Source of the DNA: an uncultured Chlorobiota bacterium
Lineage (GTDB): Bacteria; Bacteroidota; Bacteroidia; Bacteroidales; JAADGE01
Reading direction: 5' to 3'
Assembly (NCBI GenBank): GCA_947311265.1
Contig: CAMZKQ010000180.1
Location: 1 to 17,410 of the forward strand
DNA: 17,410 nt
Of this stretch, positions 1 through 7,042 are shown piece after piece. The position numbers were made by a program, and so were the translations under genes. How positions within the stretch are numbered: position 1 is the first letter of the stretch; each line of letters starts with the position of its first letter. Under the pieces are notes generated by a model. That model was not told the origin of the DNA and did not search any database. It saw nothing but the letters and a program-made list of their open reading frames with translations.

Positions 1-791
1 ATATATGGTTTCCCAATTTCAAATGGCAATTTACAACTACACTTTCCACAGGGTTTCGCTCGCCAAATGTTGATGATTATGGCAAAATTAGAGCCAAAAA
101 AGGAGAAGTATCTGTGCCAAATAACACGCTAAAACCAGAATATGCCTACAATGCCGAATTAGGAATAACACGCACATTTTCAGATTTTTTCAGAATAAAT
201 GCAACAGCATTTAACACCTACTTGCAGAATGCCCTTGTGCGTTCCTACATGCAGCTCAATGGCAAAGACAGCCTCTTTTACGATGGCGATAATTACCGCA
301 TTGTAAGTAGCTCAAATGCAGGGCAGGCAAATATTCGAGGCATCTCAATAACCCTAGACGGCGATTGGGATTTCGATTTAATAGAACACTCGCCCCTAAA
401 AGGCAACCTTACCTACAAAACCACATTTAACCTCCTACAAGGCATAAACCTTACGGACAACGTACCGTTGGGGCATATCCCCCCAATGTATGGTATTACA
501 AAACTGAATTACAGCCTAAAAAAAATAGGCTTTGGTATAGTGGCACAGTACAGTGGGCAAAAAAAACGAGCAGATATGTCGCCTTATGGCGATGATAACG
601 ACGACCAAGCCTTGGAAGACGGTTTCCCGGCTTATTATATTTTTGGCCTATCGGCAGCCTACAAGTTCACTTCCAAAATTAGACTTACAATAAATATCGA
701 CAATATTGCCGATGAGCATTACCGTGCTTTTGCATCAGGCATTAGCTCGCCCGGGCGTAATTTTACATTTACTTTTCTATTTAATCTATAA
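1..791 (+). CDS. TonB-dependent outer-membrane receptor, C-terminal part (5' end outside window)
   Basis: This frame is open from the first complete codon at position 3, so the gene starts before the window. The GTG at 114 lies inside the barrel and is not the start. About 262 residues are present. They show features of the TonB-dependent receptor barrel: STGFRSPNVDDYGK near the beginning, the LKPEYAYNAELGI strand (receptors of this kind usually have 'LKPE...NYELG'), QANIRGISI, and a C-terminal strand NIDNIADEHYRAF...PGRNFTFTFLFNL ending in the hydrophobic/aromatic pattern recognised by the BAM complex. Such receptors import scarce ligands such as siderophores, haem, cobalamin or oligosaccharides using TonB/ExbBD energy. 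The plug domain is missing, so the substrate cannot be inferred. The CapA-like gene starts 18 bp downstream, suggesting cotranscription. Confidence 0.92.
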   Translation, partial: IWFPNFKWQFTTTLSTGFRSPNVDDYGKIRAKKGEVSVPNNTLKPEYAYNAELGITRTFSDFFRINATAFNTYLQNALVRSYMQLNGKDSLFYDGDNYRIVSSSNAGQANIRGISITLDGDWDFDLIEHSPLKGNLTYKTTFNLLQGINLTDNVPLGHIPPMYGITKLNYSLKKIGFGIVAQYSGQKKRADMSPYGDDNDDQALEDGFPAYYIFGLSAAYKFTSKIRLTINIDNIADEHYRAFASGISSPGRNFTFTFLFNL

Positions 792-809
792 AATTTAAAA
801 CACAACATT

Positions 810-1970
810 ATGCAACTCAAAAATTATTTACTAATTGCCCTTTTCCTTGGCGGGATATTTTTTATAAAGGCCTGTTCAGAAGCACAATCTAATAACAGCA
901 AAACTACAGAAACTCTACCTCTGATTGAAAAAAAAATCCGACCCAAAAAAAATATTATATCACCACAACCTATCCGCAATAATAAAAAGGATACTGTTAC
1001 AATCATTGGAGTAGGCGATATGATGATAGGCACACACTACCCAAAATCGCCCAATTATTTGCCGCCAAATAATGATTACGATGCACTACTTGCCCCAACA
1101 GTTAGTTTCCTAAAAAGTGCAGATTTAACTTTTGGCAACTGCGAAGGCACATTTTCCACAAGCCTAAAAACTGCAAAATCTTGCAACGACCCTCGGTGGT
1201 GCTACCGATTTTGCATGCCCGAAGATTATGTAAACGGCTTTGTAAACGCTGGTTTTGATGTGGTAAGCATTGCCAATAATCACCTTGGCGATTTAGGCAA
1301 TTACGGAAGAAAACGTACCGTAGAAGTTATAAAAGCCGCAGGCTTACACTATGCTGGGCTAACCTCTTGCCCAACTGACATTTTCACAAAAGATGGCGTA
1401 AAATACGGCTTCTGTGCCTTTGCCCCCAACGAAGGCACTTGCCAAATTACCGATTTAGGGCTTCTAAAAAAAACAGTAGAAGCCCTCGAAAAAGAATGCG
1501 ACATTGTAATTGTATCCTTTCATGGCGGGGCAGAAGGGCGTAAGCACGAACACATTACACGGAAAACGGAACACTTTTTAGGGCAAAACCGTGGCAATGT
1601 ATATAAATTTGCCCATACTGCTATTGATGCTGGGGCAGATATTGTTTTTGGGCATGGCCCCCACGTTACACGTGCGGTAGAGGTTTATAAAGACCGATTT
1701 ATCGCCTACAGCATGGGCAATTTTTGCACCTACCGCAGGTTTAGCCTAAAAGGCGTAAGCGGTATTGCCCCCATTTTTAAAGTATTTACAGACGGTAGCG
1801 GCAAATTTTTAAAGGCAGAAACTCTTGCTACTTATCAAGATAAAATGACTGGTACAAAAATAGACAAGAAAAAGCGTGTAATAAAACGCTTGCAACAATT
1901 AGTAAAGGAAGATTTCCCAAAATCGAAACTTGTAATTGAAGATAACGGAAATATTTATGTAAAGAAATAA
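810..1970 (+). CDS. CapA-family (PGA_cap) metallophosphoesterase-fold lipoprotein
   Basis: The 386-residue product has a hydrophobic N-terminus followed by Cys22 (context FFIKAC), a weak but plausible lipobox, so it is probably a periplasm-facing lipoprotein. The rest matches the CapA/PGA_cap fold, a calcineurin-like phosphoesterase relative: GVGDMMIG (Asp70), FGNCEGTF (109-115), SIANNHLGDLG (Asn-Asn-His near 156-158), VSFHGG (His238), GADIVFGHGPHV (about 275-286) and SMGNF (301-305). Family members include CapA of poly-gamma-glutamate capsule systems, but many Bacteroidota homologues have no known substrate and no other pga/cap genes are present here. Several cysteines (111, 125, 131, 135) could form disulfides in an exported protein. 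It follows the TonB receptor by 18 bp and is probably in the same operon. No convincing terminator follows it. The family is confident; the substrate is unknown. Confidence 0.9.
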   Translation: MQLKNYLLIALFLGGIFFIKACSEAQSNNSKTTETLPLIEKKIRPKKNIISPQPIRNNKKDTVTIIGVGDMMIGTHYPKSPNYLPPNNDYDALLAPTVSFLKSADLTFGNCEGTFSTSLKTAKSCNDPRWCYRFCMPEDYVNGFVNAGFDVVSIANNHLGDLGNYGRKRTVEVIKAAGLHYAGLTSCPTDIFTKDGVKYGFCAFAPNEGTCQITDLGLLKKTVEALEKECDIVIVSFHGGAEGRKHEHITRKTEHFLGQNRGNVYKFAHTAIDAGADIVFGHGPHVTRAVEVYKDRFIAYSMGNFCTYRRFSLKGVSGIAPIFKVFTDGSGKFLKAETLATYQDKMTGTKIDKKKRVIKRLQQLVKEDFPKSKLVIEDNGNIYVKK

Positions 1971-2022
1971 GAACTTGCTAAAAATAATTTCAGGAATAGC
2001 TTTTATTTCCGGAAAATTTGCT

Positions 2023-2030
2023 TAGTTTTG
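2023..2030 (+). promoter_or_regulatory. Bacteroidota -7 promoter element for rpsO
   Basis: TAGTTTTG matches the TAnnTTTG consensus of the Bacteroidota housekeeping sigma factor exactly. Transcription would start around 2035, giving a leader of about 30 nt before rpsO. No clean TTG/TTTG -33 element lies 19-21 bp upstream; only T-rich sequence near 2001-2007 is seen. Confidence 0.6.
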
Positions 2031-2064
2031 CAGTCTTGAATTTTATAACCAAACAAAAAATAGT

Positions 2065-2334
2065 ATGTATTTAAGTGCAGAAAAAAAAGAAGAAATTTTT
2101 GGGAAACACGGAAAGTCTAATAAAGACACCGGCTCATCGGAGAGTCAAATTGCTTTATTTTCGTACCGTATCTCACACTTAACGGAACATCTGAAGAAAA
2201 ACAGAAAAGACTACAGCACACAGTTGTCGCTGGTTAAGTTAGTAGGTAAACGACGAAGATTATTGACATATTTGCAAAACACCGATATTTTAAGGTATCG
2301 TGCAATCGTAAAAGAACTAGGGTTGCGTAGATAA
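2065..2334 (+). CDS. rpsO: 30S ribosomal protein S15
   Basis: The 89-residue product is full length for S15 (89 residues in E. coli including the initiator methionine). It carries the family's hallmark segments: GSSESQIALFSYRISHLTEHLKK-type helix 1/2 sequence, then a KDYSTQLSLVKLVGKRRRLLTYL stretch (shown here in part) that binds the 16S rRNA three-way junction, ending LRYRAIVKELGLRR. S15 is a primary binding protein of the central domain of the small subunit and also forms an inter-subunit bridge. The gene is monocistronic here: a TAnnTTTG element lies about 35 bp upstream and a strong intrinsic terminator starts 37 bp downstream. In many bacteria S15 represses its own translation through its leader, but this leader is only about 30 nt and I see no pseudoknot. 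Confidence 0.98.
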   Translation: MYLSAEKKEEIFGKHGKSNKDTGSSESQIALFSYRISHLTEHLKKNRKDYSTQLSLVKLVGKRRRLLTYLQNTDILRYRAIVKELGLRR

Positions 2335-2370
2335 GCACTAAGTGCTATTTAGTGTTACGACAATACAAGA

Positions 2371-2401
2371 AAGAGGCATTTTAACGAATGCCTCTTTTTT
2401 T
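2371..2401 (+). terminator. Rho-independent terminator of rpsO
   Basis: A perfect 10-bp stem (AAGAGGCATT at 2371-2380 with AATGCCTCTT at 2387-2396) closes a 6-nt loop (TTAACG) and runs directly into a T tract to 2401. It insulates rpsO from the flippase gene that starts 30 bp further on. Confidence 0.93.
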
Positions 2402-2418
2402 GTTTAAATAAATTGAAC

Positions 2419-2426
2419 TAACTTCG
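2419..2426 (+). promoter_or_regulatory. Possible -7 element directly before the flippase start
   Basis: TAACTTCG differs from TAnnTTTG at one position and sits immediately after the rpsO terminator, where the flippase needs a promoter. Only 4 bp separate it from the ATG at 2431, so the transcript would begin at or next to the start codon. A TTTG at 2399-2402 is 16 bp upstream, a short spacing for a -33 element. Confidence 0.4.
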
Positions 2427-2430
2427 CCTC

Positions 2431-3720
2431 ATGTTTTTCAAAGCCCAAAAATATATTTACGCAAAGGCTCAAAATTTAGGCAAACGCTTTGGTTTCGATT
2501 TGGCGTATTATATGGTTAATGGGTTTTGGGTTACGCTTAGCCAAGTGGTTGGGATTACAGCCTCTGTGGCAGTAACTGTTGCTTTTGCTCGCTTTGCAAC
2601 AAAGGAACTCTACGGGCAGTACAGTTTTTTGATGTCCGTTTTTACAACCGTTTCTATTATTACAATACCTGGGCTTAATACTTCTGTGCTACGCTCTATT
2701 GCACAAGGTTTCGATGGGGTGTATAAAAAATCGGTGCGTTACCGCTTTATTTGGAGTTTGCTCGGCACGCCTATTTTACTTGCTATTGGCTGGTATTATT
2801 TTTATAAAAGCCCAAATTTGGGCTTAGCTATTATGCTCTCCTCACTTGTTTTTCCTTTTTACTTTACGCTTAATTTATGGGCAATTTTATTGCAAGGCAA
2901 AAAGGATTTTAAGCGGGTTTCTATTTTTGTTATTTTAAAAACAGTAGTAAGTTCGGTGGCAGTTATTATTTCCATTTTTTATAAAGCCAGTTTCCCTGTT
3001 ATTTTTTTCAGTTTTATCGGTGGTTTTACCCTTACCAATATTCTTGTTTATTTCCTTACAATAAAGCAACTTACAAATGAGAAAGAAGAGTTTAGTTGGA
3101 AAAAAAGTGGGCTGAAACTCAGTTCAATTTCTTTAACGTCTTTAATTTTCGATTATTTAGATAAGATTTTAATTGGCATATTTTTGCCCATAGAATATTT
3201 GGCGGTGTACAGTATTGCCACAGGAATTACTGGGAGTATTCGCAATTTGTTTAAAAGCCTTGTTTCTACAATTTACCCAAAGGTTTTTGAAATGGACGTA
3301 AAGCAACTTTTTGGCATAATGCAGAAAATGCTGCTAAAAACAGTTTTAGGAGTAAGCATTGCTGTTGGAGTAATTATTTTAGTTATTCCTTATTTAATCC
3401 GATTTTTATATTCCGATAAATATGATGATGCTATAGTTTATGCTCAGGTTTATTTGGTAATAATTCCGTTTGCCACAGTTGTAAATATCCTGTACTCCTA
3501 CTTTATTGCTATCAAAAAAGAGAATTTCCTTTTGAGTGTTTATAATATTGGTGTTGTCCTTAATATTATTTTATTTTTAATTGCAATTCCTATTTGGGAA
3601 CTATGGGGGGCAATTTTTAGCTCTTTAATTTATCAAATTATTTTAAGTAGCCTCTATGTTTTTTATTGGGTTAAATATCGGCACCCAACTCTTCCAAAAG
3701 GGGAGGAACTTTTCCTTTAA
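2431..3720 (+). CDS. Oligosaccharide flippase family protein (Wzx-like, MVF/MATE superfamily)
   Basis: The 429-residue protein is almost entirely hydrophobic, with roughly 12 predicted membrane segments separated by short basic loops. The N-terminal half (GFWVTLSQVVGITASVAVTV, then FARFATKELYGQYSFLMSVF) has the arrangement of polysaccharide-biosynthesis flippases (pfam Polysacc_synt): a first helix pair followed by '[AF]xxG.YS' and a helix. The central LIFDYLDKILIGIFLPIEYLAVYSIATGI is also typical. These proteins move undecaprenyl-linked repeat units from the inner to the outer leaflet of the cytoplasmic membrane. The gene sits alone on the plus strand, with its own putative promoter after rpsO. 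It faces the minus-strand glycan operon and overlaps the acyltransferase gene tail-to-tail by 50 bp, so it is probably the export step for that pathway. The substrate is unknown. Confidence 0.9.
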   Translation: MFFKAQKYIYAKAQNLGKRFGFDLAYYMVNGFWVTLSQVVGITASVAVTVAFARFATKELYGQYSFLMSVFTTVSIITIPGLNTSVLRSIAQGFDGVYKKSVRYRFIWSLLGTPILLAIGWYYFYKSPNLGLAIMLSSLVFPFYFTLNLWAILLQGKKDFKRVSIFVILKTVVSSVAVIISIFYKASFPVIFFSFIGGFTLTNILVYFLTIKQLTNEKEEFSWKKSGLKLSSISLTSLIFDYLDKILIGIFLPIEYLAVYSIATGITGSIRNLFKSLVSTIYPKVFEMDVKQLFGIMQKMLLKTVLGVSIAVGVIILVIPYLIRFLYSDKYDDAIVYAQVYLVIIPFATVVNILYSYFIAIKKENFLLSVYNIGVVLNIILFLIAIPIWELWGAIFSSLIYQIILSSLYVFYWVKYRHPTLPKGEELFL

Positions 3721-4189
3721 TTTCAGCAGGGACTCCAAGCGCAATAGTATTTGCAGGAATATTTTTTGTTACAACTGCCCCTGCTCCTATTATACTATTA
3801 TCTCCTATTGAGATGCCTGGTAAAACAGTAACATTAGTTCCAATCCAGACATTGTTACCTAGCCTAATGCCTTTATAGGATACATTGTTAAAGTATTTTT
3901 CCCCATTTACATTATGGTTTACCGTAGAGATATTTACAAAGCTAGAAATCTGGCACCATTCACCAACAACAATCCCTCCGCCGCCCCGCAAATGGGAGTA
4001 TTGCCCAATCATAGTACCTTTGCCAATACTCACTTTACTGGGATAATCAATCATTACTCCTTTTTTCAGGAAAACATCTTTTCCACAAAAAAGCAAGCGG
4101 CTTTTTATATAGCTGCCTATTAGGTTTGTTTTTAGGTTATCCACCCTAAAAATAAATGCTCCTAGTAATGATTTAACAGACCACTTCAT
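3671..4189 (-). CDS. Hexapeptide-repeat acyltransferase (left-handed beta-helix O-acetyltransferase)
   Basis: The 172-residue product has imperfect hexapeptide repeats throughout: KVSIGKGTMIGQYSHL, GIVVGEWCQISSFVNIS, then the diagnostic C-terminal coil NNVWIGTNVTVLPG, ISIGDNSIIGAGAVVTKNI and ANTIALGVPA. His92 in TVNHNVN is in the usual place of the catalytic histidine of the WcaF/NodL/maltose-acetyltransferase group. The enzyme probably transfers acetyl from acetyl-CoA to a sugar hydroxyl of the surface glycan. It is the last gene of the minus-strand operon, 22 bp after the epimerase. Its 3' end overlaps the convergent flippase gene over 3671-3720, so no dedicated terminator can lie between the two. 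The family is clear; the acceptor sugar is not. Confidence 0.93.
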   Translation of the reverse strand: MKWSVKSLLGAFIFRVDNLKTNLIGSYIKSRLLFCGKDVFLKKGVMIDYPSKVSIGKGTMIGQYSHLRGGGGIVVGEWCQISSFVNISTVNHNVNGEKYFNNVSYKGIRLGNNVWIGTNVTVLPGISIGDNSIIGAGAVVTKNIPANTIALGVPAEIKGKVPPLLEELGADI

Positions 4190-4211
4190 GTTTTTGTTTT
4201 CTGTTCATTTC

Positions 4212-5120
4212 CTACCATTGGTAGCCGATTTGCTTTTTCATTTCTTCAAGGACTCTATCAATGCCCATTTCCACTGTAATTTTTGGCTCGAAGCCCATAA
4301 GTTCTTTTTGTTTTCTTAAATCGGGCAGTTTTACCAAAGTCATTCTTGTTGGCAAGTCTATTTCATTTACTAATTTAGAGTAATTTTTACCTAGTTTTTC
4401 ACACATATATTTTGCAATATATTCAGTAGAAACAACCTTTGGGTGTCCTATATTTATTTCGTGATAACCATTAAGGTATAATAATTTTTCCAAGGCCACT
4501 ACTGCATCTTCCATGTGTAGCCATGCTCTCTCGCTATTTTTATGAACTTCAATTTCTTCGTCTTTCAATAGGTGTTCGGCAAAGCGAATCATTGCCGAGC
4601 GGTGGTCGCCTCGGGTTTCTGTTTCGTGGTAGTACATAAACGGGCGGATATTTACTGCTTGTAAGCCGTGTTGTTCTACTTCGTATTTTACAAGTTTTTC
4701 TGCCAACAATTTACTAAGCCCGTACCTGTTGTTTGGGTTTACATCTGTCCTATCTTCGGTGAGCAAGCCTGTAATATTCCCATAAATTTCTGATGTTGAA
4801 AAGTTTATGAGCCTAGCATTCAAGTCCTTACAAAGTTGAAGGACATTATTTGTTCCTGCAAGATTGGTGTTTATTGTAAGGTGGGGGGCTTTTTCGCAGG
4901 TAACTCTACTTACCATTGCGGCAAGGTGGTATATTGCATCGGGTTTAAATTTGTGTGCTGCGGTGTACAAATCCTGCATCGAAATTGCGTCGGTTTGTAC
5001 ATAATCGTCTGCCCACTGCTGGATAATGTCGCTTCGGAGTACTTCATGCCCTTCTTTTCTTAGGTGTGCCACTAAAAATTGTCCTATATTTCCTTCTGAT
5101 CCGATTACTAAAATTTTCAT
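4212..5120 (-). CDS. NAD(P)-dependent sugar-nucleotide epimerase/dehydratase (extended SDR)
   Basis: The 302-residue protein is a typical extended short-chain dehydrogenase. Its N-terminal Rossmann glycine motif is GSEGNIG (7-13), followed by acidic Asp31 at the end of beta-2, which suggests NAD rather than NADP. It has HLAAMVS (65-71), the catalytic Ser/Thr in FSTSEIYG (107-114) and the YxxxK pair in RYGLSK (Tyr133, Lys137). The C-terminal substrate lobe contains SERAWLHMEDAVVAL, the usual conserved 'R...hV.D.a.a' block. Relatives interconvert or dehydrate UDP-, GDP- or dTDP-sugars (GalE, RmlB, GMD, WcaG types); the exact reaction cannot be read from the motifs. The start ATG overlaps the upstream glycosyltransferase stop by 4 bp (ATGA type), indicating translational coupling. 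It probably supplies a donor sugar for the operon. Confidence 0.93.
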   Translation of the reverse strand: MKILVIGSEGNIGQFLVAHLRKEGHEVLRSDIIQQWADDYVQTDAISMQDLYTAAHKFKPDAIYHLAAMVSRVTCEKAPHLTINTNLAGTNNVLQLCKDLNARLINFSTSEIYGNITGLLTEDRTDVNPNNRYGLSKLLAEKLVKYEVEQHGLQAVNIRPFMYYHETETRGDHRSAMIRFAEHLLKDEEIEVHKNSERAWLHMEDAVVALEKLLYLNGYHEINIGHPKVVSTEYIAKYMCEKLGKNYSKLVNEIDLPTRMTLVKLPDLRKQKELMGFEPKITVEMGIDRVLEEMKKQIGYQW

Positions 5121-6208
5121 ATTTTTATCTTAATTTTTTTTTTCAATAAGTTAACTGCTTCTTTAGGCTTTGCTTTTAGCGAAAGTAATAAATTTTTTCG
5201 TTTTGTTTTCTTAAATTCTTTTTCAATTGAATTATTTACTATCCAAGGTTTTGAAAAGCGGGGTTTTTCAAGCTCTTCTTTTAGTTTTTTTGCAAAATCG
5301 GCAACAATTATTTTTGTTGAAAATTTTTCTTTGAAAAGGGCATAGCCTGCAAGGCTTATTTTTTCTCTAAATTTTGGTTTTGAAATTAGCTGTTCTAGGG
5401 CATCATACCAGCCGTCTTCACTTACTGCATAAAGTATATTTTCGTTATTCGAGAACTGGTTTAAAACTTCTGGGATTGGCGATGTTACAGAGGGTATGCC
5501 CCATGAAAGTAATAAATTTACCCGGTTAGGATTTCTCAAATAGCTAAATGGCTCGCCCAACTGTTTCATTGAGCAGAGGGCTGGGACGATGCCAATATCA
5601 AATTTTGATATTATTTCTTCGTGAGTTTCTAGTTCCCATTCATAAAATATTGTTTTAACACCGGGTATTTGGGGTTGTTTTTTTGCATTTTTTATTACAA
5701 CATGAAATTCAAAATCATATTTAGCCGCAAGCCTTTGAAGGGCGTTAGCTCCGTTTGGGAAAAAATCTTTTTGAAAATGAATTTCATTACCATGATAGCC
5801 CAAAATTAAGTGGTTGCTTTTGGTATGTTCTTTTCGTTCTTTGAGGTCAAAATAATCGTGCGAATCATAGATTCTTCGGTTAGTAGATAACAGCATTTCG
5901 TGAAACATGAAAGAATACGAAAAATAAAAATCAACATTTGCCGCCACATTTTGGTCTATTCTTGATGAGCCAAAGAATACTCCGATATGTGCTTCGGGCG
6001 AATGTTTTAGGGCTTTGTATAAAAGGTCTATCTTTTCTAAGCGGTTAATAAATATTATATCGTAAGTTGCTTGCGAAAAATCATTGAGAAAAGTAGAAAA
6101 GCCAAACTCTTTTAGATACTCAGCCATATTATGAAACCAAAGCCGGTTGGTCGGTATTTCAATTCCTCCTTTGGTTAGGAACAGTATTTTTACTAACGGC
6201 TGGTTCAT
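5117..6208 (-). CDS. Putative GT-B-fold glycosyltransferase (GT1/GT4-like)
   Basis: The 363-residue product resembles a GT-B enzyme. The N-terminal half begins VKILFLTKGGIEIPTNRLW and contains LGYHGNEIHFQKDF (about 136-149). The C-terminal half has a beta-strand/loop series ending in EIISKFDIGIVPAL (198-210), GEPFSYLRNPNRVNLLLSWG (218-237) and IPSVTSPIPEVLN (238-250). This is the normal position of the nucleotide-sugar diphosphate-binding segment, but the canonical E-x7-E is not evident: Glu219 is present and a second Glu occurs only near 247. It could therefore be a divergent family or use another donor. The last 60 residues are highly basic (KKTKRKNLL, KAKPKEAVNLLKKKIKIKI), consistent with membrane-surface association. 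It lies 1 bp after the frameshifted methyltransferase and overlaps the epimerase by 4 bp. The family call is moderate. Confidence 0.75.
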   Translation of the reverse strand: MNQPLVKILFLTKGGIEIPTNRLWFHNMAEYLKEFGFSTFLNDFSQATYDIIFINRLEKIDLLYKALKHSPEAHIGVFFGSSRIDQNVAANVDFYFSYSFMFHEMLLSTNRRIYDSHDYFDLKERKEHTKSNHLILGYHGNEIHFQKDFFPNGANALQRLAAKYDFEFHVVIKNAKKQPQIPGVKTIFYEWELETHEEIISKFDIGIVPALCSMKQLGEPFSYLRNPNRVNLLLSWGIPSVTSPIPEVLNQFSNNENILYAVSEDGWYDALEQLISKPKFREKISLAGYALFKEKFSTKIIVADFAKKLKEELEKPRFSKPWIVNNSIEKEFKKTKRKNLLLSLKAKPKEAVNLLKKKIKIKI

Positions 6209-6209
6209 T

Positions 6210-7042
6210 TTATTGTTTTTGGGCTATTACATAAGCCCGGTTTTCGTTTATAATAATTATTTCTTTTAAGTAGTTATAGGTTGTGCAAATTTCATCAACG
6301 GCTTTTACTACGCCGGGGAATAGTTTTGGGGTATAATCATCGAAAAAAATCATATCGCCTTTTAGCTGTTTTTCTTTTATGTTAAAAAATTCTGCCATAA
6401 GGTAGCCGTACTCATGGGCACTATCCAGAAATGCAAAATGAACTCTCTGGGTTTTCACTTTGGGTATGGAAAGCATTGTATTACCTTGTATATAAGTAAT
6501 ATACTTGTCTGTAAGTGGTTTGTATTTGTGTAGTAATTCAGCTCTTGTGTGCTTTCCTTTATGGTCATCAATGCAGTTCCAGTACATTTTTGTTTCGTGT
6601 GGCAGGACATCAAAGGTGTTAATTTTTCCAAATATTTGAGCATCGCTCATGGCTTTTGCCATACATAAAGATGAGAAGCCGTGGGCTGTTCCTGTTTCTA
6701 GGATATTAATGTAATCTAACTTTTGCTCTTTTATGTGGCGGAATAGGCAAGCATACAAAAGCCGCCCATGCACATAGCATATTTCTGATTTTTTCTTTAC
6801 CACTTGCGTATGCAAAGCCAGCTCGTGATACCAACTGCTGTCAATTTTTGCATTTTTTGTAGCCTCATAGTCATCTACAAGTTTGTACGTTTTTTTTTTG
6901 CCTGCTCTGCTATTTTTAGATACTCTTCTTCCGAGGCTACTACGCTTTTACTTAAGGGTGAATTATACCAGCGGTAATTGGCGTATTTATCTACTGCCTT
7001 TACAATAAAATTGTCTATTTTTTGAAGTATTCTTGGGTACAT
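6210..7042 (-). CDS. Class I SAM methyltransferase (Methyltransf_24-like), split by a frameshift at an A10 run
   Basis: The uninterrupted distal frame, 6815-6210, can only start at a TTG and lacks the expected N-terminus. Upstream, an ATG at 7042 lies directly against the preceding gene's stop and encodes MYPRILQKIDNFIVKAVDKY..., which continues to the run of 10 A (coding strand, 6899-6890) and then stops at 6875-6877 after 55 codons. Shifting by one base at that run (reading one A twice, or 11 A in the DNA) joins it to ...TYKLVDDYEATKNAKIDSSW..., then to the methyltransferase core, giving one 277-residue protein. The core has motif I NILETGTAHGFSSL, an acidic beta-2 FDVLPH, HFAFLDSAHEYGY and MIFFDDYTPKLFPGVVKAVD, as in the cephalosporin-hydroxylase/macrocin O-methyltransferase-like group. 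It is probably a sugar O-methyltransferase. Whether the shift is a sequencing error, a phase-variable switch, productive slippage or gene decay is open. Confidence 0.85.
6890..6899 (-). repeat. Ten-base A homopolymer (T10 on plus strand) at the frameshift point
   Basis: Ten consecutive T on the plus strand, read as A10 in the methyltransferase mRNA. The zero frame before it and the +2 frame after it are both protein-like, so this run is the only place where the reading frames need to be joined. Runs of nine or more A are prone to both polymerase and ribosome slippage. Confidence 0.9.

Noticed and set aside
114..791. A separate short gene starting at GTG 114
   Set aside because: The frame is open back to position 3 with clear TonB-receptor sequence, so the GTG is internal.
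1989..2014. Imperfect hairpin after the CapA-like gene
   Set aside because: The arms contain a mismatch and a bulge and are followed by AATTTG rather than a T tract, so I do not call it a terminator.
2031..2064. S15 autoregulatory leader structure
   Set aside because: The leader is only about 30 nt and AT-rich, with no hairpin or pseudoknot resembling known S15-binding leaders.
6210..6815. A self-contained 201-codon methyltransferase starting at TTG 6815
   Set aside because: The TTG is inside continuous protein-like sequence that extends upstream to the A10 run, and the preceding frame supplies an ATG correctly coupled to the upstream gene. The shorter version is best seen as the distal part of a frameshifted gene.
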